From a bacterium (GTDB lineage Bacteria > Tectomicrobia > Entotheonellia > Entotheonellales > Entotheonellaceae): a DNA stretch of 15,744 nt. Under the pieces are notes generated by a model. The model ran no database searches, was not told where the DNA came from, and saw only the letters and a program-made list of their open reading frames with translations. The stretch spans positions 1 to 15,744 of the forward strand of contig JAPULM010000628.1 in assembly GCA_027294925.1 (NCBI GenBank), given 5' to 3'. Positions within the stretch are counted from its first letter, which is position 1. Every line of letters begins with the position of its first letter. Positions 1 through 8,800 of the stretch are shown here, piece by piece. Made by a program: the position numbers and the translations under genes.

Positions 1-518
1 ACGGCTGCACCGCCGCGTGCTAAATAACGTTGTAGCACCGCGACTAGCGGTCCAAAATTGCGCGCCTCATAGATCACATCGGACGCCAAAATATAATCAT
101 AACGCCGCCGCAATGCTGGCCGGCGCCAGTCTACCAATCGAAATCGCATCTGTCGGCAGGCATTACAGCGGGCATTATGGCGGGCAAAGGCCAGCGCCGC
201 CGGTTCATAGTCGGTGCATAACACCCTACCTCCCTGCAGAGCTGCGACGACCCCGACCAGGCCGAGTCCGCAGCCTAATTCTAAAATCCGCCGTCCGGCC
301 ATATCGAGATGCTGCGTCACATGCTGCGCCAGCGCCACGGATGAGGGCCACAACTCGGCCCAGTAGGGTAGCCGTTCATCCTCGGCAAAGGTGACGGGAT
401 CAAGGTCCTCTAGGAGCACTTCCAGGTCCTTGATTTTGGTCATTCGGATCTGACAGTTTTGAATAGCAAGATGGACGTCTGTGGTATTGTAGCTCTGCAA
501 ATGTTCGTGTTTATGCAC
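1..518 (-). CDS. Class I SAM-dependent methyltransferase, METTL21/METTL20-like (partial at left edge)
   Basis: Reverse-strand frame open from the FIST stop codon to the window edge, so the C-terminus is missing; 172 residues are visible. The SAM-binding motif I is ILELGCGLGL (residues 78-87), followed by an acidic residue after strand 2 (CTDYEP, D103) and a post-motif-IV ASDVIYE (about 145-151) carrying the DxxY signature of the Methyltransf_16 family, whose members mostly methylate lysines on proteins. The upstream DERLPYWAELWPSS is typical of bacterial members. I chose GTG at 518, preceded by ATAGGG six bases upstream; ATG at 443 would drop 25 residues that look family-like and has no clear ribosome site. 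It lies 39 nt after the FIST gene and is probably cotranscribed with it and cysM. Family confident; target protein unknown. Confidence 0.8.
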   Translation of the reverse strand, partial: MHKHEHLQSYNTTDVHLAIQNCQIRMTKIKDLEVLLEDLDPVTFAEDERLPYWAELWPSSVALAQHVTQHLDMAGRRILELGCGLGLVGVVAALQGGRVLCTDYEPAALAFARHNARCNACRQMRFRLVDWRRPALRRRYDYILASDVIYEARNFGPLVAVLQRYLARGGAA

Positions 519-557
519 GAAATACCCTATCGTAGCGCCTACATGACATCTGACCCA

Positions 558-1736
558 TTACACCTGTTCTTGAAAAATACCAATACTAGCGGTAAAGCCG
601 TGTAAAAAATTGGTATCGCCAATAGGACCGATTTCACCGTTACAGAAGAAACCGGCAATCGGCACAGCGCCGGTAGTCTCGGTGACCACGAGACTATCAT
701 GGTCGGGTTCGCCGTACAGATGAGCACCACGCCCATTGCAAGAAAAAAGCAAGGCACCAGAGGCTGGTCGGGCGGTCAGATGCGGGGCCAGAGTTTGCAT
801 CATGAGGTTGAGATCTTCACGCGCCGTTTCGGCGTCGCGCACATGCAGTTGTATAGTTTGCCCCGGACGGAACGAATCGCCGACGGCAATGGCGCCACTT
901 TTCGGATCGGCCCCCATCAATGTCCGAATGAGAAAGTCCCCACGGTCATAGTTCTCTTTGTACTCGTCGATCACCCGTCCTATCAGCAAGGCAGTTCGAG
1001 CCAATGCTTGATCAGCAGGGGCAAGCGAGGCAATCGTTTCTCTGATCACCTCAAGTGCCGACTGGCCGCCAAGTTCATAGATAATATGCCCCTCGCAACG
1101 TGTAATTATTTGTGGTTGCGCAATCGGTTTGCAGCCTTGCGAGACGACTGTATGTAGCGTGAAGTTTCCTTCCAGTACGACACCAACTGCACCGTGCACC
1201 ACTTCATTGTCAAGAAACAGGGCACAGCTTGTAGCAGATTGTCCGCCACCGGCTAGTCCGCCCAGGACCGGACGTCGAGGAAATACATGGTTGAACATAT
1301 CAAGTAATTTTTGAGGATCAATGGTAAAGGGATCAGGTAATAAAATAAAAGTTGGCTCCGTGTCGGGGTCAACCGATAAACGCTGTTGCCAATACGTGTC
1401 TGGCCACGTGTCTTCTAACTCTCCCTGTTCAATGTGGAAGGGTGTTATCGTTACCCCTGGCAAATACGCCGCCATTAAAGCCAACCCTGGACGATTTTCA
1501 ATCTCATGACGATCGCCGATAATGCCGCCCCCGGTACAGCCAAGCACGATACGGGTTGACAGGCGTTCCTGCACCAGCGGTAAGAGATTGGACAAGGCTT
1601 TCAAGTGATGAGGCGACGCAAAGACAAAACTCAGATGCGCCTGTGGTTCAGGTAAACACTGCAGCACCGTCTCAAGCACCTCTGAAACGGCCGCATCGGT
1701 GTGCGATGCTTGTGAAAGCGCGCTGGCGAAATACAT
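558..1736 (-). CDS. FIST-domain signal-transduction protein (FIST_N plus FIST_C)
   Basis: A 392-residue protein with no membrane segment or signal peptide, so cytoplasmic. The N-terminal half (MYFASALSQ..., then a stretch of beta strands and GGLAGGGQ) matches FIST_N. The C-terminal half, with LFSCNGRGAHLYG, D-rich spacing and GFFCNGEIGPIG near the end, matches FIST_C. FIST domains are thought to bind small ligands in sensory proteins; here they stand alone without kinase or cyclase output. Start chosen at ATG 1736, preceded by AAGGGAGA five bases upstream; a longer reading from TTG 1769 would place that ribosome site inside the gene. It lies 40 nt after cysM and 39 nt before the methyltransferase, so a three-gene unit is likely. 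Ligand and partner unknown. Confidence 0.87.
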   Translation of the reverse strand: MYFASALSQASHTDAAVSEVLETVLQCLPEPQAHLSFVFASPHHLKALSNLLPLVQERLSTRIVLGCTGGGIIGDRHEIENRPGLALMAAYLPGVTITPFHIEQGELEDTWPDTYWQQRLSVDPDTEPTFILLPDPFTIDPQKLLDMFNHVFPRRPVLGGLAGGGQSATSCALFLDNEVVHGAVGVVLEGNFTLHTVVSQGCKPIAQPQIITRCEGHIIYELGGQSALEVIRETIASLAPADQALARTALLIGRVIDEYKENYDRGDFLIRTLMGADPKSGAIAVGDSFRPGQTIQLHVRDAETAREDLNLMMQTLAPHLTARPASGALLFSCNGRGAHLYGEPDHDSLVVTETTGAVPIAGFFCNGEIGPIGDTNFLHGFTASIGIFQEQV

Positions 1737-1776
1737 GCAAATCTCCCTTGTCAGAACGTTAAGGGTCAAGCCATTG

Positions 1777-2715
1777 TTAGTCTGGGCTTTCCCACAAATG
1801 GGTGCTGGCGTAGCGTTCGCCTAAATCGTTGAACAGCGTTACAATACGCCCTGTGCGTAGCGTCTTGGCAACGGTGTAGACACCCTGCATATACGCACCG
1901 GAAGATTGACCGACAAAGAAACCGGCGCTAGCCAGGCGCCAGCACATCTCATAAGCCTCTTCAACGGTAATGTCAACACGTTGGTCAATCACACGTTGGT
2001 CAAGAATGGCTGGTACAATGGCGTCGGGACTACCCAGCGGTTTTAATCCTTCCACACCGGGGAATTCTTCAGGCACAATGGCAACGATTTGAATATCAGG
2101 GTTATATTCTTTCAAACGTTTACCAATGCCAGTGATGGCGCCGCCAGTACCAATGCCGCCAACAAAATGGGTAATATTTCCATCCATTTGATTTAGAATT
2201 TCTTCGGCCGTACCCATGTAATGCGCCTGCCAATTACTCGGATTGCTATATTGGTCTGCAAAAAAGTATCGCTCCGGCTCGCTTTCAGCCCGACGATGCA
2301 CCTCGCGTAGTGCTTCGTCGTATCCTTTCAAGGCGTCCGTGGTAATGAGTTTAGCGCCATGCGCAATAATACGTTTCAAACGCTCGCGACTGGCGTTTTC
2401 CGGCACCACAAGTTCCACCGGATAGCCGAGTACAGCTCCCAACATCGCATAGGCAATACCTGCGTTGCCTGAACTTGAGTCCAATATGGCTTTGCCAGGC
2501 TGTAAAGCGCCACTGATGAGCGCATCGAGAAGGATCTGACATACCGGACGGTCCTTTAAAGAGCCACCGGGATTAAATGATTCAAGTTTAGCAAAGACTT
2601 CGACCGCAGGGCACTCTTTATGCAAGATCTCCACTCGGACCAAGGGGGTGTTACCAATGGTGCCAAGCAGCGGATACTGCTCGATAAACTTTTTCCGTTC
2701 ACTTAACGAGAGCAT
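1777..2715 (-). CDS. cysM: PLP-dependent cysteine synthase family protein (CysM-like)
   Basis: A 312-residue fold-type II PLP enzyme of normal length for O-acetylserine sulfhydrylases. Visible: IGNTPLVRV near residue 20; FNPGGSLKDRP with the Schiff-base lysine K54; the substrate loop read as SSSGNAG (80-86) instead of the usual TSGNTG; the phosphate-binding GIGTGGAITG (177-186); and VGQSSGA (about 268-274). It would make L-cysteine from an O-activated serine and a sulfur donor in the cytosol. The altered substrate loop leaves room for a different acceptor or donor, so the exact reaction is less certain than the family. The start is uncertain: ATG 2715 fits the family N-terminus, but the nearest GAGGAG (2728-2733) lies 12 nt away and is better placed for a six-codon out-of-frame ORF. 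Heads the cysM-FIST-methyltransferase unit. Confidence 0.85.
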   Translation of the reverse strand: MLSLSERKKFIEQYPLLGTIGNTPLVRVEILHKECPAVEVFAKLESFNPGGSLKDRPVCQILLDALISGALQPGKAILDSSSGNAGIAYAMLGAVLGYPVELVVPENASRERLKRIIAHGAKLITTDALKGYDEALREVHRRAESEPERYFFADQYSNPSNWQAHYMGTAEEILNQMDGNITHFVGGIGTGGAITGIGKRLKEYNPDIQIVAIVPEEFPGVEGLKPLGSPDAIVPAILDQRVIDQRVDITVEEAYEMCWRLASAGFFVGQSSGAYMQGVYTVAKTLRTGRIVTLFNDLGERYASTHLWESPD

Positions 2716-2723
2716 ACGACCAT
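2703..2723 (-). other. Six-codon ORF overlapping the cysM start
   Basis: On the minus strand GAGGAG (2733-2728) is followed after four bases by ATG (2723) and the frame reads M-V-V-C-S-R-stop, ending at 2703 inside the first codons of cysM, whose own ATG is at 2715. The overlap could couple cysM translation to that of a peptide containing a cysteine codon, or it may be chance if cysM starts elsewhere. Seen directly; a regulatory role is inference. Confidence 0.25.
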
Positions 2724-2876
2724 TATTCTCCTCGTGACACGGTCTTTCCCCCCTAACGGAGGTGGATACCAACTATCATTCGCGATGCCGGGAGTTCTCT
2801 AAACCGTATGGTGCATCTTGCGAACGTTCTTTAATGCTTTTCGAATTGTCGATTTGACTGATCTATGTGCCGTTCG

Positions 2877-2904
2877 ATCTTACCACAGAATGCGTTAAAA
2901 TGAA
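2877..2904 (-). promoter_or_regulatory. Candidate sigma70 promoter for cysM-FIST-methyltransferase
   Basis: On the minus strand TTCATT (2904-2899), a 16-base spacer and TAAGAT (2882-2877), with TG one base before the -10 box as in extended -10 promoters. It lies in the 250-base gap between hemG and cysM. The -35 match is weak (3 of 6) and the -10 is 4 of 6. Just upstream, GACGCC/GGCGTC (2919-2924 and 2939-2944) can pair around a 14-base loop after the hemG stop but has no U-run, so I do not call a terminator. Confidence 0.3.
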
Positions 2905-2965
2905 CGCCTTAGCATAGAGACGCCACCACTCCATACCAGGCGTCATAGGATAGAAGTATTGGGGT

Positions 2966-4423
2966 TTAGGTGTCGGTGAGGATTTTCAGCAATGCCTGGG
3001 CCGCTACATTACCACTATGAACACAATCGGGAATGCCGACGCCATGATATGCATTACCGGCGAGCACAAGACCAGGCAGACGATTAGCCAGCGTCTCAAT
3101 ACCGGCAACGCGCTGTAGATGTTCAAGATGATACTGCGGCATGGATTGGGCATGGCGGCTAATCGTAACATACACCGGTTCATCGCTAATGCCAAGTAAC
3201 GGTTGCAATTCCTGGTGAGCGATGTGCTGCATGTCGTGATCTGACAGCTCGTACTGTTCCGATTGTAATGCACCACCGATGAAAACGCGTAGCAGCACGT
3301 GATCGTCAGGTGCACGACCGGCAAATTTAACACTGATGAACGAACAGGCCATAATCGTGCGCTTTTCAATCGCCGGTACGACAAATCCCATGCCATTGAG
3401 GGGATGGGCAACATCGGATCGTCTGTAGGCGAGATTGACAATAGCTGAGGAGGCATACGGAATGTCTTGCAGAGCTGTCGAGAGCTCAGCATTCGTATCG
3501 GCGAGTAGTTGTCCCGCTCGCGGGGCATGCAACGCCAGGCAGAGCGCATCGGCCTCCACATCGGGGTGATGCTGTAGGTGTATCCGCCAACCTGATGACG
3601 TAGACGGTTGTTGAAGGCCACGAACGCTTGTCTGTAGACGCACCGTCTGATCCGGCAAATGTGCCGCCAGGCTATCAACCAATGTCTGCATCCCTTGTGG
3701 GAACGACACAAACATGCCGTAGCGAGGGCCACTCGTTCCCTGCGTGGTTGCTTGGTTGTGCTGCGCTGCCCGCCGGTTGTGTAGCATGGCACGAATGAGA
3801 CTGCCATGGCGCCGTTCCATGTCCAAAAATTGTGGCATGGTGGCCTGCATGCTGAGGTGTTCCGGGTCGGCCGTGTAAATGCCACCAACCATGGGTTGCG
3901 CTACACGCTCAAGCGCCTCGCGGCCCAGGCGCCGCGTGACAAAATGCGCCAGAGACTCATCATGCGTGGCGCTGCGTCGCGGTACAACCAGGTCCCCGAG
4001 CAGGCGGAATTTGCCACGCCAGCTTAGGATGGAAGAGGTTGCAAAGGCGCCTAGCGAGGCAGGCGCCATCAAATAGAACCCTGCTGGCACTGGCGCCAAG
4101 CGGCCATGTCGTAAGATAAAACTGCGGCGATGTTGGGTGGTCGTGCCAATCAGTTGGTCACTCAGTCCCAACGCCTCACACAGCTCTACAGCCCAGGGTT
4201 TGGTGGTAATGAAGCAGTCGGGGCCATGCTCCAAAAGGAAGTCTTGCTGGACGCTGGTCTTAATGACCCCACCAAGGCGCTCACTGGCTTCTAGGAGGGT
4301 GATATCCACCGGCAACTTGTGTTGCTGTACTTCACAGGACAGGCGATAGCAAGCCGTCAAGCCAGTAATCCCACCACCAATAATCACCACCCGGAAGCGG
4401 CGGGCTGAGGATGCTAAACTCAT
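2966..4423 (-). CDS. hemG: Oxygen-dependent protoporphyrinogen oxidase (HemY/HemG type)
   Basis: A 485-residue flavoprotein oxidising protoporphyrinogen IX (or coproporphyrinogen III in some lineages) in late heme synthesis, usually at the inner face of the membrane. The FAD dinucleotide motif GGGITGL begins at residue 16; LLEASERLGG (43-52) provides the ribose-binding acid; EHGPDCFIT (65-73) is a family mark; and the C-terminal LAGNAYHGVGIPDC followed by SGNVAAQAL is the second FAD signature of this family. Length is at the upper end of normal. The ATG at 4423 has only a weak AAAGA before it and lies 40 nt after the hemE stop, consistent with cotranscription. PPO versus CPO substrate preference cannot be decided here. 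The symbol hemY is also used for this enzyme. Confidence 0.92.
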   Translation of the reverse strand: MSLASSARRFRVVIIGGGITGLTACYRLSCEVQQHKLPVDITLLEASERLGGVIKTSVQQDFLLEHGPDCFITTKPWAVELCEALGLSDQLIGTTTQHRRSFILRHGRLAPVPAGFYLMAPASLGAFATSSILSWRGKFRLLGDLVVPRRSATHDESLAHFVTRRLGREALERVAQPMVGGIYTADPEHLSMQATMPQFLDMERRHGSLIRAMLHNRRAAQHNQATTQGTSGPRYGMFVSFPQGMQTLVDSLAAHLPDQTVRLQTSVRGLQQPSTSSGWRIHLQHHPDVEADALCLALHAPRAGQLLADTNAELSTALQDIPYASSAIVNLAYRRSDVAHPLNGMGFVVPAIEKRTIMACSFISVKFAGRAPDDHVLLRVFIGGALQSEQYELSDHDMQHIAHQELQPLLGISDEPVYVTISRHAQSMPQYHLEHLQRVAGIETLANRLPGLVLAGNAYHGVGIPDCVHSGNVAAQALLKILTDT

Positions 4424-4463
4424 TCTTTATCAACACTCGTCTGAAATTTTTAGCCCGTGCAAG

Positions 4464-5564
4464 TTACCCTGAACTCAACGTGTGCACAGCATCGACCAAC
4501 GCCACAACATTGTCCACCGGTGTGGTGGGCAAAATCCCATGCCCCAGATTAAAGATGTGCCCCGGCTTGCCACCAGCCTGCTGCAAGATGTGCTGCACCC
4601 GCTGCCGCAAATAGGCACGATCGGCATAGAGTGCTACCGGGTCCAGATTACCCTGGATACTCACCTCACCCAAACGCTGCCAGGCATGATCGAGTTCGAC
4701 CCGAAAATCTACTCCGATGACATCACCACCGGCTTCACGCATGAGTTCAAGCAATGAACCGGTACCGGTGCCAAAGTGAATGACCGGTACGCCAGGGGTA
4801 AGATCGGCTATAATCGCTTGTGAATATGGCAGGACAAAGGTGCGATAATCCGTCGGCGACAGATTACCCACCCAGCTATCAAATAGCTGTACGGCCTGGG
4901 CGCCTGCAGCAATCTGGCTATTGAGGTAGTGTGTCAAATTACGGCTGAGTAGCGCCATTAGCGCATGCCATGCCTCTGCTTGGGTGTACATTAGCGTCTT
5001 GGTGTGTAAGTAATTGCGTGAGCCGCCACCTTCGATCATGTAGGAAGCAAGGGTAAACGGCGCGCCGGCAAAACCAATGAGCGGAATGTAGGGTTTAAGC
5101 GCCGCACGAGTAGTTGTAATGGCCTGCATGACAAATTCTAGCGCTTGCGGCTCGACCTCCTGCAATTGCGCCACGTCAGCAGGGGTGCGAATCGGGTTGT
5201 GCAACACCGGTCCGTCGCCCGCCACAAACTCCAACTGCATCCCCATCGGCTCTAAGATGAGCAGAATATCGGCAAAGATAATGGCCGCATCCACACCCAA
5301 ACGCTCAACTGCCGTCACCGTCACTTCAGCCGCCAAATCGGGCCTCTTACAAAGTTCCAGAAACGGCATCTTCGCCCGCACCTGGCGGTATTCCTGCATG
5401 TAGCGTCCTGCCTGCCGCATCAACCACACCGGCGTGTAGTCTGTCGGTTCTCGCCGGCAGGCTCGCATAAAAGGGGCATTATAAAGTTCCGGTGGGCAAG
5501 CGCCGCGAGTTGCAGACACAGTAGATGCCTCGGACGGTTTTGGCTTCATTGTTACCAGTTTCAT
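4464..5564 (-). CDS. hemE: Uroporphyrinogen III decarboxylase
   Basis: A 366-residue cytosolic enzyme that removes four acetate carboxyls from uroporphyrinogen III to give coproporphyrinogen III. The family signatures PVWLMRQAGRY (45-55, with two substrate-binding arginines), FADILL (catalytic Asp D99), GFAGAPFTLASYMIEGG and the C-terminal NLGHGI histidine are all present. The frame stays open to 5705, but ATG 5564 has AGGA eight bases upstream and gives a normal length; ATG 5549 is the next choice. First gene of hemE-hemG. The usual companion hemH (ferrochelatase) is not in the window. The promoter at 5663-5692 would give a leader of about 90 nt. Confidence 0.96.
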   Translation of the reverse strand: MKLVTMKPKPSEASTVSATRGACPPELYNAPFMRACRREPTDYTPVWLMRQAGRYMQEYRQVRAKMPFLELCKRPDLAAEVTVTAVERLGVDAAIIFADILLILEPMGMQLEFVAGDGPVLHNPIRTPADVAQLQEVEPQALEFVMQAITTTRAALKPYIPLIGFAGAPFTLASYMIEGGGSRNYLHTKTLMYTQAEAWHALMALLSRNLTHYLNSQIAAGAQAVQLFDSWVGNLSPTDYRTFVLPYSQAIIADLTPGVPVIHFGTGTGSLLELMREAGGDVIGVDFRVELDHAWQRLGEVSIQGNLDPVALYADRAYLRQRVQHILQQAGGKPGHIFNLGHGILPTTPVDNVVALVDAVHTLSSG

Positions 5565-5662
5565 ATCCAGGGTCCTGAGTTTTTCACCCGATGCCCTATG
5601 GTCGTGCATGTTTTTCTGGCCCTCTGGCGAGACAACCTTTATTTGCCTTGCACCTCGACAGC

Positions 5663-5692
5663 ATTGTATGGAGTTCGGGTTGCATCGGTCAA
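5663..5692 (-). promoter_or_regulatory. Candidate sigma70 promoter for hemE-hemG
   Basis: On the minus strand TTGACC (5692-5687), an 18-base spacer, then TACAAT (5668-5663): 5 of 6 matches in both boxes, the best promoter match I found. It lies about 100 bases before the hemE ATG in the divergent region shared with the cyclase gene. Confidence 0.55.
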
Positions 5693-5771
5693 GTCTGTCG
5701 AACACCTCGTGTCTCAGCAGGCGATCTCGTTTCAGTCACTTGAGTCCCGCTTAGCCTTTATGGCACCAGTA

Positions 5772-5801
5772 TTGCCGGAGGTGCGCAAGGCATGCTACAA
5801 T
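5772..5801 (+). promoter_or_regulatory. Candidate promoter for the intact cyclase-ATPase-TPR gene
   Basis: TTGCCG (5772-5777), 18-base spacer, TACAAT (5796-5801) preceded by TGC as in an extended -10. It lies 53 bases before the ATG at 5849 and points away from the hemE promoter; the two -35 boxes are about 80 bases apart, so one regulator could affect both. Confidence 0.4.
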
Positions 5802-5848
5802 CCGATCTCAACCCGCTTCGGCCATGCCCACCATTGAGGAGCATCTGC

Positions 5849-8800
5849 ATGGGATTTTATGACCATCTGGACCAAATTCTGGATGTGCTTCGGCAGCGTG
5901 GACGGGTCACGTATGGCGCCCTGAAGCGGGAATTCAACCTCGCTGACGACTACCTCGAGGACCTCAAAGACGCCATTCTCTATGCCTACCCCAAAGTTAT
6001 CGATGACAACGGTCGGGGTATCGTCTGGACAGGTGATCTGCCAACAGCACCGGAGTCTGATCCGCGACACATGGGACAATCGCGGATCCGGCTCCACGTC
6101 GTGCTTCCCGCGGTGCTTGGGCTGTTGCAGCGCGAGGGACGGGTTACCTATCGTACCCTCACGGAGATATTCGGCGGCGATGCCGCGTTCCTGGAAGCGT
6201 TGCGGCAGGAACTCGGCTTGAGACGGGTCGCCATCGATGAAGAGGGCAAGGTCCTGGTGTGGACCGGTGAGGCACCGCCCGTTGTCCAACCCGCAGCGGT
6301 AGTACCCGTCCAGCAGGCTACGTCAGAAGCTACTACAGTCACGTTCCCTGTGCTGCCTGAGATTGCCCCGTCTACCACGGTGTCCGAACCGGCCGGGCCC
6401 TCAGAGGAATCCTCTCCCCCCATGCCTGCTTCGAAGCCCGTCCGTAGTACCCCTGAGGCCGAACGGCGACAACTGAGCGTGATGTTCTGCGACCTGGCTG
6501 ACTCAACCACGCTCTCCCAGCAGCTCGACCCCGAAGACCTACGGGAGGTCATTCGCGCCTATCAACAGACCGCCGCCGATGTCATCCACCAGTTCGAGGG
6601 CCATATTGCCCAGTATCTCGGCGATGGGCTGTTGGTCTATTTTGGCTGGCCAGTGGCGCACGAAGATGATGCCCAGCGTGCCCTGCATGCTGGGCTGGGC
6701 ATTGTCGAGGCCATTACCACGACGCTCAACCCACGCTTGGAACGAGACAAAGGCGTGCAGCTGACGGTGCGTCTTGGCATCCATACCGGACCGGTAGTCG
6801 TGGGCGAGATGGGTGGCGGTGGGCGACATGAGACGCTGGCGACGGGGGAAACGGTCAACATTGCCTCTCGTCTCGAAGGACTGGCCGTGCCCAATACGGT
6901 GCTGAGTAGCCCCATCACCGCGCGCCTGGTGCGGGACGCGTTTGCCCTGGAGGATTTCGGGCTGCACCGTCTCAAAGGGGTGGCCGAGCCCATGCAGGTG
7001 TTCCGCGTGCTCGGTTCTCTGGAGGTGCACGAGGACGAGACGGTTGCGGTCGGTGTCCCCTTCCTGGTGGGGCGCGATGAGGAAATAGGGCTGCTGCTGC
7101 GGCGCTGGGAGCAGAGCAAGGAGGGGCTAGGGCAAGTGGTGCTGGTCAGTGGGGCAGCGGGCATCGGCAAATCGTCCCTGGTGGGGGTGTTACGCGCCCA
7201 CGTCAAAGACGAGGGCCTGCCCAGCATCACGTTTCGCTGTTCATCCTATCACCGCAATAGTGCTCTGTACCCGGTGATTGCACATGTGGAGCGGCTGTTG
7301 CACGTCGCGCGGGACGACGCCCCACGCACCAAGCTCGACAAACTCGAACAGGCCCTGCGGACCTCGAGCCTGCCCCTGCATGAGGTAGTGCCCTTGTTTG
7401 CGGTGCTGCTCTCCGTGCCGCTCGATGATCGCTACCCTGCCCCGACCCTGTCCCCGCAGCAGCAGCAGCAGCAGACGCTCGACGCGTTGGTGGCCTGGCT
7501 GTTGGACGAGGCGGAGCAGCAGCCCGTGCTGGTGACGTGGGAAGACCTGCACTGGGCGGACCCCTCAACGCTAGAGATGTTGGGCCTGATCTTGGAGCAG
7601 ACGCCCACAGTACCGATGCTGCACGTGCTGACCTTCCGCCCGGAGTTTGAGTCGCCCTGGTCAACACGCTCCCACATGACGCCGATTAGCCTCAACCGTC
7701 TGGAGCGTCAGCAGGTCAAGGCGCTGATTGCACACCAGGCAGGTGGTAAAGTGTTGCCAGACGAAGTCATGCAGCATATCGTGGTGAAGACCGATGGGGT
7801 ACCGCTCTTTGTCGAAGAGCTGACCAAGATGCTGCTGGAATCAGACCTGCTCCGCGAGGAGGCGGACGCCTTTGTGCTGACCGGGCCGCTCGTCACCGTG
7901 GCGATTCCCGACACCTTGCAGGATTCGCTCATGGCCCGGCTGGATCAGATGAATACGGCCAAAGAGGTGGCCCAGCTCGGCGCGGTGCTGGGGCGGGAAT
8001 TTTCCTATGAGATGCTCCGGGCCATCGCGCCACAGGACGACGAGACCGTGCAGGCCGGGCTGGTGCAGTTGGTCGAGGCCGAGCTGCTCTACCAGCGCGG
8101 ACGGCCGCCACGAGCGACATACATCTTTAAGCACGCGCTGGTCCAGGACGTGGCGTATGCCTCACTGCTGCGCAGTACCCAGCAGCAGATTCATGAGCAG
8201 ATTGCCTACGCCTTGCAAGCTCAACCGACGGAGGTCACAAGGACTCAACCCGAAATGCTGGCGCATCATTTTACGGCAGCCGGGCTTGCAGAGCAGGCCA
8301 TCCATTATTGGTACGAAGCCGGACAGCAAGCCTCGCAGCGCTCGGCAAGTATGGAGGCCATTGCGCACTATCGCAAAGGTCTCGAGTTGCTCGAGAGACA
8401 ACCCCAGATACCTGATCACCCGCAACGAGAACTGGACCTACAGATTGCCCTGGGCCAAGAGTGGGTTGCGGCAAATGGGCCTGCCGCTCCGGAAGTCGAA
8501 GCCGCTTTTAGTCGTGCGCGGGTCCTGTGTCAACAGGTCGGCATGACCTCACCGCTTTTTTTGGTCCTCTGTAGTTTGTGTTTATCCTATAACGTCTCGG
8601 GGAAGTTACACAAGTCTCGCGAACTCGCTGAACAGCTGCTGGAGCTGGCAGAACATGACTCTGACCTAAGCAAACTCATTGTCGCACACGAAACGCTTGG
8701 GCATAGCTTGCTATACCTGGGCGAGTTTGCACGTGCCTTGACGCATGAGGAACAAGCCATCGCGCTGTCGCGCTCCGCGCAGCCCCGATCCCCTAGTCAG

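Noticed and set aside
17..394. 125-residue plus-strand frame at the left edge
   Set aside because: The opposite strand there encodes a clear methyltransferase with motif I and DxxY; the plus frame has no recognisable features.
2919..2944. GACGCC/GGCGTC inverted repeat as a hemG terminator
   Set aside because: 6-base stem with a 14-base loop and no U-run on the minus strand.
3004..3888. 294-residue minus-strand frame inside hemG
   Set aside because: A shifted frame of hemG rich in Arg, Pro and Cys, while the hemG frame shows conserved FAD motifs across the same bases.
5792..5848. Upstream extension of the cyclase frame to 5792
   Set aside because: The extension overlaps the promoter-like box and its 19 residues are unlike the family; ATG 5849 has an ideal GAGGAG.
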